This document shows positions 1 to 8,179 of a stretch of 64,000 nucleotides of DNA, in pieces. The translations under genes and the position numbers were made by a program. The DNA is from Mycobacterium sp. Root135 (lineage in GTDB: Bacteria; Actinomycetota; Actinomycetes; Mycobacteriales; Mycobacteriaceae): positions 124,001 through 188,000 of the forward strand of contig NZ_LMEZ01000009.1 of assembly GCF_001426545.1 (NCBI RefSeq), given 5' to 3'. How positions within the stretch are numbered: the stretch's first letter is position 1; every line of letters starts with the position of its first letter. The notes under the pieces are model-generated. The model saw only the letters and a program-made list of their open reading frames with translations, was not told the DNA's origin and searched no databases.

Positions 1-42
1 ATACCGCGTCAATCACCTGGCCGTCGACCGGCCTGCCTGCCT

Positions 43-99
43 CGACTCTGCGGTCACTGCGAAGAAGTGCGAGAAGCGGTCGCAGCACGCGCAGAGTCG
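43..99. terminator. Inverted repeat downstream of the GGDEF gene
   Basis: CGACTCTGCG (43-52) is exactly complementary to CGCAGAGTCG (90-99), with 37 bases between. It lies just past the stop codon of the minus-strand GGDEF gene, so it could end that transcript. No T-run follows, which is common for actinobacterial terminators. Nothing else is recognisable in the first 116 bases. Confidence 0.4.
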
Positions 100-116
100 G
101 GACGGCAAAGTGGCGG

Positions 117-1295
117 CTAGGCCGTCAGATCGTCGTCGTCCCACTCGTCGGCGTTCCTCAGCGACGTGAGCTCGGGGTTCACGGTGGTCTCGGTGCGCTG
201 GCCGCCGCTACGGCGGGCGAAGTACACGTTAGAGGTGGCGATCGTGATGAGTTCCTCGACGACGTCGTGCGGCGGGTGTCCGACGAGGTCGTCCAGTGGC
301 GTGACCACGGTGCCGATGCTTGCGGTGAGTCGGTAGGGGGCGGTGCGCACGGTGTGCTGCAGTCGGTCGGTGAGCACCGAGGCGTCGGTGCTGAGGAACG
401 TGTCGGCGACGAGGTACTCGGACTCGCCGACGTGCGCGAGGATCGCGTCGCGCCGCAGCGTCTCGCGCAGTCGCTGCCCGATCGCCACCCTGGCCTGATT
501 CCCCCCTGCGTCCCCACCCATCGCGGTCAGCAGTGAGAAGCTGTCGAGGCTGACGACCACGATGGCCAGGAAGCGGTCGTCGTCCCTGTCGCGGGCGACG
601 ATGGTCGCGATGCGGTCCGAGAAGGCGTCACGTGTCAGCAGCCCGGTCAACGGTTCGAGCTCGCCGTAGTGAACGTCGTTGTCCACCAACCGGACAACGC
701 TCCGACAGCAGAACACTACGAAGGCGTTGACGAGAGCGAACAAGGCCACCACCGCCACGGTGACCTCGGGCGTCACGCCGGCGAAGCGCACCGACTGCAC
801 CACGAGTGTCGCGACTCCGGCGATCCAGGTGTAGGCCAACAGCCACCCTGCATGGAAGACGGCGGCGAACGCAGACACGGCGATGAACGCGGTGGCCCCC
901 ATCATGCCGATGGCGGGATCGCGCTCGATGAGACAGGCGACGCCGACCAGGACGCTGACGGCCAGAGTGGACAGCTGGGACAGCCTGCGCGTCGGCCAAC
1001 TCGACCTCAACCAGATCGTGGACAAGGCGACGCAGCACGCGAACACCGCGACGGCGATCGAACGGTCGCGTGCACCCGTCGGGCCGTGATCCCCGAGCAT
1101 CAGCAGCAGTGGCAGGGCGCCGCAGCCGAAGATGTTGAGGGCGGTCAGCCGGCAGGTGGCGCGCTGATGGCCCCTCGCCGCCAGCATCGAGGTGATCCAG
1201 TAGTAGCGATCCTCGGAGTGAAGCCGACGCAGCACCGCGGACAGCACGGTCAGCCTCGCGCGGACGGGCCGAGGCGCAGACCGCGATCGGCACAC
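117..1295 (-). CDS. Membrane protein with degenerate GGDEF domain
   Basis: 392 residues. About six hydrophobic segments occupy residues 45-205, followed by a GGDEF-type domain from about residue 215. The family entry motif is present (PLTGLLTRDAF). At the catalytic site, where an active diguanylate cyclase has GG[DE]EF, this protein reads GESEY. No RxxD inhibitory site is apparent upstream. An active enzyme would make cyclic di-GMP from two GTP, but the altered signature suggests weak or no activity, perhaps a GTP-binding or scaffold role at the membrane. It stands alone, divergent from the aldolase gene. The N-terminus is arginine-rich and the true start could lie somewhat downstream. Confidence 0.75.
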   Translation of the reverse strand: MCRSRSAPRPVRARLTVLSAVLRRLHSEDRYYWITSMLAARGHQRATCRLTALNIFGCGALPLLLMLGDHGPTGARDRSIAVAVFACCVALSTIWLRSSWPTRRLSQLSTLAVSVLVGVACLIERDPAIGMMGATAFIAVSAFAAVFHAGWLLAYTWIAGVATLVVQSVRFAGVTPEVTVAVVALFALVNAFVVFCCRSVVRLVDNDVHYGELEPLTGLLTRDAFSDRIATIVARDRDDDRFLAIVVVSLDSFSLLTAMGGDAGGNQARVAIGQRLRETLRRDAILAHVGESEYLVADTFLSTDASVLTDRLQHTVRTAPYRLTASIGTVVTPLDDLVGHPPHDVVEELITIATSNVYFARRSGGQRTETTVNPELTSLRNADEWDDDDLTA

Positions 1296-1384
1296 TCACG
1301 GGAACGGCCAGTTAGCACGCGGGAAACAGTAATCGAACTTCAAGATCAGTGGTTAGTCTTCGGCGCCTGGCATAGCGTGGAGGG

Positions 1385-2152
1385 GTGACGGACACTTCGA
1401 CCGAACGTGGCTTCGCCGCCCCCTTCCTGGACCCTTCCGCCTTCGAGCCGGACATCGCCGATCCCGCCGAACTCCGGGACCACCGCAAGCGCCGTCTTGC
1501 CCTGGCGTACCGCGTGATTGGTGCGATGGGGTGGGGGTCACTGGGCGACGGGCACATCTCGGCGCGTGATCCCGAGCGGCCGGATTGCTTCTGGCTGGCC
1601 CGGTACGGCGTCCCGTTCCGCGTCATGACCACCGACGACCTCGTATTGGTCCGCCCCGACGGCACGATCGAGGGCGGCGGGCACATCAACGTGGCCGCGT
1701 TCCACATTCACGCCCCCGTGCACGAGGCGCGTCCGGAAGTCGTCTCGGCGGCGCACTTCCACACGCCGTACGGCACGCCGTTCTCGGCGACGGTCACCAA
1801 GCTGGCGCCGATCTCCCAGGAGGCGTGCGCGTTCTTCGGCGACCACGAGATGTTCGACGACGAGGAAGTCAGCATCGCGTCGCTCGACGGCGGCAAGCGC
1901 ATCGCGGCCGCTCTCGACGAGGCGCGCGGAGTGATCCTGCGCAACCACGGGCTGCTGACGGTCGGGGCCACGGTCGACTCGGCGGTGGGCTTCTTCATGT
2001 TGATGGAGCGCTGCGCCGAGGTTCAGGTGAAGGCTCGCGATGCCGTCCCGATCAGCGCCGACATGGCCGAGCGCGTCCACGACGAGTTCGACGAGGTCGC
2101 CGGCTGGCAAGCGTTCCAGTGGGCGCAGCGGACGTACCTGCCCGCCGGCTGA
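1385..2152 (+). CDS. Class II aldolase/adducin family protein
   Basis: 255 residues, the usual size for the single-domain class II aldolase/adducin fold. Metal-binding histidines are visible in AAHFHTPYGTPF (about residues 120-130) and in ILRNHGLLTVG. Family members are zinc-dependent aldolases, epimerases or decarboxylases acting on sugar phosphates or related hydroxy acids in the cytoplasm. The substrate cannot be read from sequence, and some adducin-like members have no known reaction. The start is GTG; a GGAGG stands only one base upstream of it, unusually close, so the start is uncertain. It ends one base before the stop of the small minus-strand gene. Confidence 0.8.
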   Translation: MTDTSTERGFAAPFLDPSAFEPDIADPAELRDHRKRRLALAYRVIGAMGWGSLGDGHISARDPERPDCFWLARYGVPFRVMTTDDLVLVRPDGTIEGGGHINVAAFHIHAPVHEARPEVVSAAHFHTPYGTPFSATVTKLAPISQEACAFFGDHEMFDDEEVSIASLDGGKRIAAALDEARGVILRNHGLLTVGATVDSAVGFFMLMERCAEVQVKARDAVPISADMAERVHDEFDEVAGWQAFQWAQRTYLPAG

Positions 2153-2153
2153 C

Positions 2154-2294
2154 CTACGGTACGAGCGTCACCTCTCCGGTGGGCCTCGCGACCAGGCCGG
2201 CGTCGGTGGCGGAGTTGAGGGCGCGCTGCCAGTTCAGCTCCACGAGGACCATGACGCCGAGTCCGACGGCGACGGCGAGCAAGGAAGCGATCAT
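2154..2294 (-). CDS. Small single-pass membrane protein
   Basis: A 46-residue reading frame starting at ATG 2294. A hydrophobic stretch at residues 2-18 (starting MIASLLAVAVGLGV) is followed by a polar tail ending in EVTLVP. The upstream GGAG is close to the ATG (two bases), so expression is plausible but not assured. It loosely resembles the tiny actinobacterial DUF2613 membrane proteins, but I cannot assign it. It sits downstream of the isocitrate lyase gene on the same strand and is convergent with the aldolase gene. It shares its frame with a long antisense open frame through the lyase gene that I regard as spurious. Confidence 0.45.
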   Translation of the reverse strand: MIASLLAVAVGLGVMVLVELNWQRALNSATDAGLVARPTGEVTLVP

Positions 2295-2428
2295 GGCTCC
2301 AGCGTGCTGGCGCAAGGTAATGAGCGCCGAAGCGCCGCCTGTGAACTCCCTTTGAAACAGACGATTCGGGCGCGGAAACGTTCGCTCAGCGACAGTTTCC
2401 GCGCCCAAATCGCGGGGAGCGCGGGGAG

Positions 2429-4717
2429 TCAGTCCTCCTTGCGAACCAACCGCATCAGCGCCTCGCGGTCCGGCGCCAACAACTCGTCGATGCGCGGCTG
2501 GTTGACGTCGGCGACGACGATCTCGCCGACGTCCTCGTGAACGCCTGCGAAGATGCCGTGCGACTTCATCTTCTCGGTTTGGTAGACGTTGTCCTCCGTC
2601 GGCGTCACGTAGTAGACCGCGTCGGCCTTGAACCGGTTGATCAGCCAGAGGTGCACCAGGGTCATGAGCCGCTTCTGGCGCAGGTGCTCGGCGAAGGTGT
2701 TCTGGTCGCGGACCGTCAGGATGCTGCGTCCGTTGCGATCCTTGATGGGGTCGACGAGCACGTTGGCCAGCTTCTCGTCGCCGTCGCCGTAGATGCCCAA
2801 CTCGAGCACCTCGCCACCTGCGCGTAGCGGGCGGAACTGCACGCGCAGCGTCTCGTCGAGCTGGTAGTGCTCGCCCCACAGCGCCAGCCAGTCCTCCAGC
2901 AGCTTCTTCGGCACCTCGGTCTGCACCAGGTGCTGATGCTGCGTGGAGCCCTTGCCCATCGACTTGGTGGTCGCGGTGCGCCCCGACGACGCGGCCAGCG
3001 CGGCGTCGCTTCGCGGGCCGCCGACCAGGGTCTGCGGTGTGCGGTACGGCGACTCGACCAGGCGCATCTTGCGTTGCAGGCGCGCCAGCGCCAGCATGCC
3101 GTCCTGCCGCAGCGCGGTGGCGAACTCCTCGGCGGCGACGCCGTCGATCTGGTGGCCGCCGTAGGTCATGAAGTTGAAGACGAAGCCCATCTTCCCGATC
3201 TCCTCCGGGAAGGCGCGCATCTCGTCGTCGGTCATGCCGGTGGTGTCCCAGTTGAACGAGGGGGACAGGTTGTAGGCCATCATCTTGTCGGGGTAGACGG
3301 CGCGGATCGCCCTGGCGAACTCCCTGGCGTCGGCCAGGTCGGCGGTCTTGGTCTCCATCCACAGGATGTCGGCGAACGGCGCGGCGGCCAGCGACTTCGC
3401 GATCGCGTACGGGATGCCGCCGCGCACCTGGTAGTAGCCCTCGGGGGTCTTGGCCCGTTCGCAGTCCCACGGCACGTCGACGCCCAGTTCCCTGGCCTTC
3501 TCGCGCGCCGCGTAGAGCGACGCGGTCTTGGCGAACTCGCGCCACTGCGCGGGGGTCAGCGCCACCGGCTCGCCCTCGCGCTCGCGGAAGGCCACCATCT
3601 CGGCCACTGCCTCGCCGTAGGTCTCGAGGCCCGCGTCGGCTTGCCACGCGTCGACGAACTGCGACTCGACGGTGTCGAAGAGGTCGTCGACCGAGGTCTC
3701 CTTGCCGTCCTTCCAGCTCGCCGCCGCCTCGGTGACGAGTTTGGCGACGCCGTGGCGTTCCAGCCAGGCGTCGGCGGCCGCGTACTCCCCGTCGGGTAGT
3801 GCGTAGAGCAGATGACCGCGCAGGTCGGTGACGCCCTGGGCGTGGAAGCTGCGCATGAGGGCCAGGAAGCAGGCCTTGTACGGCGGGACCTTGAGGTTGG
3901 TCGCGCCGAGCAGGAACGGTTGGTCGCGCTCGTCGGCGCGGCTGTCGATGAGGTTCGCCGCCTCGGCGTCGGTCCGCGCCACGATGATGCCGGGCACCCG
4001 CATGATGTCGAGTTGGAAGCGTGCGGTGTTGAGGCGCTTGATCTGCTCGTCGGACGGCACCAGGACCTTGCCGCCCTGATGGCCGCACTTCTTGGTCCCC
4101 GGTCGCTGGTCTTCGATGTGGTAGCCGGGAACGCCGGACTCGACGAAGCGACGAATCAGATTGCGCACGTGCGGGTCTCCGCCGTGGCCGGTGTCGGCGT
4201 CGGCGATGATGAACGGCCGGTAGTCGACCGCCGGCGTGGCGGCCCGCTGTTGGGGGGTCATCTTGAGGCGCAGGTACTGCTGGTTGCGGTCCGCGGTGAG
4301 CAGCGCTCGCACCAGGCCGGCGGCTTCGTCGGGCACCTGGCTCAGGGGATAGCTGGCGAGGTCGGGCCCGGGGTCCTCGCTGATGGAGCCCTTCGCCGAC
4401 GTCGCCCAACCGCCGAGGTAGATGCCCTCGATGCCCATCCGCTTGATCGTCACGGCCTGCCCAGGCGAGTAGGGGCCGAAGGTGGTGATGCTCTTCTGCT
4501 GGGCGCCGAGTTCGCGGAGGCGGGCGTAGAACGCGCCGGCCGCCTCGCGGGCCACCGGATAGTCCGTCGGGATGGTGCCGCGCTGCTCGGCGACCTGCCG
4601 TGCGGTGTACAGACGGACGATCCCCTCGAAGCGTGGACTGTCGAAGTACCGCTGCGTCGCGGCGAGGTCGTCGTCGAAGGATGTGCTGGCCTGGACGTCC
4701 GGTTCGGTCATCGTCAT
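2429..4717 (-). CDS. aceA: Isocitrate lyase, long mycobacterial form (ICL2)
   Basis: 762 residues from ATG 4717, which has GAGGAG nine bases upstream; a longer in-frame start at 4798 lacks such support. The catalytic signature GTKKCGHQGGK carries the active-site Cys of the isocitrate lyase/2-methylisocitrate lyase family. The length matches the extended ICL2 type (AceA2; Rv1915/Rv1916 in M. tuberculosis), not the 430-residue ICL1. The enzyme splits isocitrate into glyoxylate and succinate in the glyoxylate shunt. Mycobacterial ICLs also act on 2-methylisocitrate from propionyl-CoA, so the gene serves growth on fatty acids and acetate. It is divergent from the GT39 gene, and the shared upstream region carries short palindromes. 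Confidence 0.95.
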   Translation of the reverse strand: MTMTEPDVQASTSFDDDLAATQRYFDSPRFEGIVRLYTARQVAEQRGTIPTDYPVAREAAGAFYARLRELGAQQKSITTFGPYSPGQAVTIKRMGIEGIYLGGWATSAKGSISEDPGPDLASYPLSQVPDEAAGLVRALLTADRNQQYLRLKMTPQQRAATPAVDYRPFIIADADTGHGGDPHVRNLIRRFVESGVPGYHIEDQRPGTKKCGHQGGKVLVPSDEQIKRLNTARFQLDIMRVPGIIVARTDAEAANLIDSRADERDQPFLLGATNLKVPPYKACFLALMRSFHAQGVTDLRGHLLYALPDGEYAAADAWLERHGVAKLVTEAAASWKDGKETSVDDLFDTVESQFVDAWQADAGLETYGEAVAEMVAFREREGEPVALTPAQWREFAKTASLYAAREKARELGVDVPWDCERAKTPEGYYQVRGGIPYAIAKSLAAAPFADILWMETKTADLADAREFARAIRAVYPDKMMAYNLSPSFNWDTTGMTDDEMRAFPEEIGKMGFVFNFMTYGGHQIDGVAAEEFATALRQDGMLALARLQRKMRLVESPYRTPQTLVGGPRSDAALAASSGRTATTKSMGKGSTQHQHLVQTEVPKKLLEDWLALWGEHYQLDETLRVQFRPLRAGGEVLELGIYGDGDEKLANVLVDPIKDRNGRSILTVRDQNTFAEHLRQKRLMTLVHLWLINRFKADAVYYVTPTEDNVYQTEKMKSHGIFAGVHEDVGEIVVADVNQPRIDELLAPDREALMRLVRKED

Positions 4718-4825
4718 GCGTTCAAGCTCCTCGTCGAGCATGTTTCCTGGTGATGGTGCGAGTGTATGGCGGTTGCCACGCGGGAAGTTTCGATTCACCC
4801 ATCTCAGCGATTTCGGGTGGACCTC

Positions 4826-4868
4826 ACAGGCTCACCGACGGTCAGCCTGTCTAACTGTCAGTGTGACA
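4826..4868. promoter_or_regulatory. Palindromes between aceA and the GT39 gene
   Basis: Two inverted repeats lie in the 145-base divergent spacer. ACAGGCT (4826-4832) pairs with AGCCTGT (4844-4850), and TGTCA-GTG-TGACA spans 4856-4868. The second overlaps the GTG start codon at 4863. Either could be an operator for one or both genes. No regulator can be named. Confidence 0.3.
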
Positions 4869-6770
4869 ACGACATTGGAATTGCCCGTCCCGGCGAGTGA
4901 CGAATGGCCAGGAGCGGTGCCGCCGCGGGAACGCCGGGACCGTGTCGGCTTCGCCCTTCTGCTGGTGTTCACCGCCGTCACCTACCTGTGGAACATCACC
5001 GTCAACGGGATGGGCAACCAGTTCTACGCCGCCGCCGCGCAAGCCGGTTCGAAGAACTGGGAGGCGTTGCTGTTCGGGTCTCTGGACAGCCAGAACTTCA
5101 TCACCGTCGACAAGCCGCCGGTGTCGCAGTGGGTGATGGGCCTGGCCGGGCAGATCTTCGGCTTCAGCAGCGCCAGCATGTTGATCCCCGAGGCGCTGAT
5201 GGCCGTTGCCACGGTGGCCCTGCTGTACGCGACGGTCCGGCGCGTCGGCGGGCCGAACGCGGCACTGCTCGCCGGGTTCGCCTTCGCCCTGACTCCCGTC
5301 GCGGCGCTGATGTTCCGGTTCAACAACCCCGATGCGGTGATGGTGTTGCTGATGACGGCCGCGGTCTACTGCGCGGTGCGGGCGCTCGAGCGCGCAAGTG
5401 CGACGTGGATCGCGTTGGCCGGTGTCGCCCTCGGATTCGCGTTCCTCGCCAAGATGCTCGAAGGCATCATGGTGATGCCTGCGATCGGCCTGATGTACCT
5501 GGTCGCCGCGCCGACGACCTTCGGCAGGCGGGTGCTGCACCTCCTTGGCTCGCTCGTGGCCTTCTTGGTCTCGGCGGGGTGGTTCGTCATCCTCACCCTG
5601 CTGTGGCCCGCGTCGTCACGGCCCTATATCGCCGGGTCCACCGACGACAACTTCATGAACCTGGTCCTTGGCTACAACGGCTTCGCACGGGTTCTCGGCA
5701 AGGGCAACAACGGCTTTCACCTCAACCCGGTGGTGGGCGCCGCGGCGGACACCCCGTTCGAGGTCAACAACGGCCATCACGGCGGCTTTGGCGGGATGGG
5801 CGCCAACTCCCCGGGGCTGACCCGGCTGTTCACCGGGGAGTTCGGCTTCGAGATCGGCTGGCTGCTGCCCGCGGCGCTGGTGGCGCTGGTGCTGGTACTC
5901 GTCTCGCGGGGCCGCGCCCCGCGCACCGACCTCACCCGGGCCGGCGCCGTCGTGTTCGGGGTCTGGATGCTGGTCGACGGGCTGGTGCTCAGCTACATGA
6001 AGAGCATGGTCCACCCGTACTACTGCCTGTCCTTCGTGCCCGCGGTCTGCGGCATGGTGGCGCTCGGCGTCGGTGAGGCGTGGGGCCGACGTGCCTCCTG
6101 GCTCGGCCGCGGCGGACTGGTCGCGATGATCCTGGGCACCGGGGTTTGGAGTTGGTGGCTTCTCGGGCGCAACGCCGAGTGGCTCCCCGCGCTGCGGTGG
6201 ACGATCCTCTCGGTGAGCGCGATCGGGGCCGTCGGGCTCGTCGTCTCGCTAAGGCCTCGGATGGGACGACACGTCGCCGTGGCCGCGCTGGCCGTCGGGT
6301 TGGTCGGCGCCGTGCTGGGGACCGGCGCCTATACGCTCGCCACCCTCGGCCAGCCGCACACCGGGGGCATGCCCATGGTCGGACCCGCCGGAGGGCAACG
6401 TCACGGGGGGTGGGATCAGGACGACGACGACGCGCAACTGGACGCCATGCTGCGCGCGACCCACACCGACTTCTCGGCGGCCGTCGACCGCTCCTCCGCC
6501 GCGGCGAGCCTCGAACTGGCCACAGACACCGCGGTGATGGCGATCGGCGGCTTCGGCGGCAGCGACCCGACGCCGACGCTGGGTCAGTTCGAGCAGGACG
6601 TCGCCAATCACCGGATCGGCTACTACGTCGCCCACCCGGCCGACCACCGGCCCGGTGGTTTCGGCGGTCGGTCGGCGCACGCCGACATCGCCACGTGGGT
6701 GGCCGCCAACTTCGCCCCGACGACCGTCGGGACCGTCACGGTGTACGACCTCTCCGTCCCCAACGGCTGA
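4863..6770 (+). CDS. GT39-family membrane glycosyltransferase (YkcB-like)
   Basis: 635 residues starting at GTG 4863. A polytopic N-terminal region of about 430 residues has many transmembrane segments and the ArnT/PMT-type loop TVDKPPVSQWVMGLAGQ. The motif SYMKSMVHPYYCLSF is also typical of this group. A soluble extracytoplasmic C-terminal domain follows (from about residue 500, including FSAAVDRSSAAASLEL). This layout matches the YkcB-like putative mannosyltransferases of actinobacteria, which use polyprenyl-phosphate sugars and act outside the membrane. The acceptor is unknown. The PknF-like kinase gene follows after 52 bases on the same strand. Confidence 0.85.
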   Translation: MTTTLELPVPASDEWPGAVPPRERRDRVGFALLLVFTAVTYLWNITVNGMGNQFYAAAAQAGSKNWEALLFGSLDSQNFITVDKPPVSQWVMGLAGQIFGFSSASMLIPEALMAVATVALLYATVRRVGGPNAALLAGFAFALTPVAALMFRFNNPDAVMVLLMTAAVYCAVRALERASATWIALAGVALGFAFLAKMLEGIMVMPAIGLMYLVAAPTTFGRRVLHLLGSLVAFLVSAGWFVILTLLWPASSRPYIAGSTDDNFMNLVLGYNGFARVLGKGNNGFHLNPVVGAAADTPFEVNNGHHGGFGGMGANSPGLTRLFTGEFGFEIGWLLPAALVALVLVLVSRGRAPRTDLTRAGAVVFGVWMLVDGLVLSYMKSMVHPYYCLSFVPAVCGMVALGVGEAWGRRASWLGRGGLVAMILGTGVWSWWLLGRNAEWLPALRWTILSVSAIGAVGLVVSLRPRMGRHVAVAALAVGLVGAVLGTGAYTLATLGQPHTGGMPMVGPAGGQRHGGWDQDDDDAQLDAMLRATHTDFSAAVDRSSAAASLELATDTAVMAIGGFGGSDPTPTLGQFEQDVANHRIGYYVAHPADHRPGGFGGRSAHADIATWVAANFAPTTVGTVTVYDLSVPNG

Positions 6771-6822
6771 GGCAGGCCGGTTTGCGGTAGCCGGGCGGGG
6801 CCGCCTCAGTAGGATGCCTCGC

Positions 6823-8166
6823 ATGCCACTCGCCGACGGGTCGACGTTCGCCGGTTACGTCATCGTGCGACTGCTCGGTGCCGGCGCCATGGGCGAGGTC
6901 TACCTGGCACAACACCCCCGGTTGCCGCGTCAGGATGCGTTGAAGGTGATGGCGCAGGCCGTCTCCAGCGACGACGAGTACCGCGAACGGTTCAACCGCG
7001 AGGCCCAGAACGTCGCCGCCCTGTGGCACCAGAACGTCGTCGCCGTCCACGATCGCGGCGAGGACGAGGGCCGGCTGTGGATCGCGATGGACTACGTGGA
7101 GGGCACCGACGCCGGGCAGCTGCTGAGGGAGAAGGACTACCGCAGCGGGTTGCCGCCTGCCGACGTGGTGCGCATCGTCGGCGCGGTCGCCGACGCGCTG
7201 GACTACGCGCACCAACGCCAACTGCTGCACCGTGACGTCAAGCCCGCGAACATCCTCCTTGCCAACATGGACTCCGACCGCTGGCGGGCACTGCTGGCGG
7301 ACTTCGGCATTGCGCGCCGCGTGGACGACGCGAGCGGCCTGACCGAGACGAACATGGCGGTCGGCACGGTGGCCTACGCCGCGCCGGAGCAGTTGATGGG
7401 CCAGACGCTCGACGGTCGCGCCGACCAATATTCACTCGCCGCAACGGCATTCGAGTTGCTGACGGGTTCGCACATGTACCAGGACCGCAATCCCGCGGTC
7501 GTCATCAGCAGACACGTGAGCGCGCCGCCGCCGGCGATCGCCGAACGCAAGCCCGAGCTCTCCGAGCTGGGGCCGGTGCTGTCCAAGGCGCTGGCGAAGT
7601 CGCCAGCCGACCGCTACGACAGCTGCACCGAGTTCGCCGATGCGTTGGCTCGGCACCTCGCCGGATGCGGTGACGCGTCCGGCGTCGAGGACACGGTGCT
7701 GGCCAGCCGGCTCGGCTCGTCGGGTTCCCCCGCGAAGAGCGCGCGTGGCCGGACGTGGTGGCTTGGCGTCGCCGCGGTGGTGGCCGTCGCAGTGCTGCTG
7801 ATCGGGGGTGTCGTCGCAGGCATCTTCATCGCGCGCGACCAGAGCTCGAAGGTCGCGCAGCCGACTGCGTCCTCGCCAGCGATGCCGGTGGTCCTCGTCG
7901 GCGCGGACTGCCAAGTGCTCGGTGCCGCAGGCATTTCCGACACCGGCCAGAAGGCCTACTGCGCCAAGCTGCCGCCGGCGAACACCATCATGTGGTCATT
8001 GGTCTCGGGCGTCGTGCCGTCCCCGACCGTCACCCCGGGACCCAATGACGAGGTCTATCCCGACGGCATCGAGGAGCAGGTGCGCGTCTGCGTCCAACAG
8101 ACCGGCCAGTCGCGCGTCGAGTGCCGCGACGACATCCGGCGCGGCAACCTGTACGGGCCGGCCTGA
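6823..8166 (+). CDS. PknF-like transmembrane Ser/Thr protein kinase
   Basis: 447 residues from ATG 6823, which has AGGA eight bases upstream; another ATG lies at 6814. The kinase domain has GAGAMGEVY, the ATP lysine (K41 in QDALKV), HRDVKPANIL, ADFGIA and an APE motif, so it should be active. A transmembrane helix lies near residues 310-330. The extracytoplasmic tail of about 120 residues has paired cysteines and ends with RVCVQQTGQSRVECRDDIRR. N-terminus, kinase and tail all resemble M. tuberculosis PknF as I remember it. It probably phosphorylates cytoplasmic targets in response to an extracellular cue. The upstream glycosyltransferase may share its transcript. Confidence 0.88.
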   Translation: MPLADGSTFAGYVIVRLLGAGAMGEVYLAQHPRLPRQDALKVMAQAVSSDDEYRERFNREAQNVAALWHQNVVAVHDRGEDEGRLWIAMDYVEGTDAGQLLREKDYRSGLPPADVVRIVGAVADALDYAHQRQLLHRDVKPANILLANMDSDRWRALLADFGIARRVDDASGLTETNMAVGTVAYAAPEQLMGQTLDGRADQYSLAATAFELLTGSHMYQDRNPAVVISRHVSAPPPAIAERKPELSELGPVLSKALAKSPADRYDSCTEFADALARHLAGCGDASGVEDTVLASRLGSSGSPAKSARGRTWWLGVAAVVAVAVLLIGGVVAGIFIARDQSSKVAQPTASSPAMPVVLVGADCQVLGAAGISDTGQKAYCAKLPPANTIMWSLVSGVVPSPTVTPGPNDEVYPDGIEEQVRVCVQQTGQSRVECRDDIRRGNLYGPA

Positions 8167-8179
8167 GCGGTATCAGGCC
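8160..8179. terminator. Hairpin carrying both stop codons
   Basis: GGCCTGA (8160-8166), a six-base loop, then TCAGGCC (8173-8179). The stop codons of the kinase gene and of hutH each lie inside one arm. It may serve as a compact two-way terminator between convergent genes. Confidence 0.45.

Noticed and set aside
2295..4409. Long open frame antisense to aceA (about 700 codons)
   Set aside because: It is a GC-bias shadow of the isocitrate lyase gene, very rich in Arg and Pro and with no domain. Only its last 46 codons, past the lyase gene, look like a real small gene.
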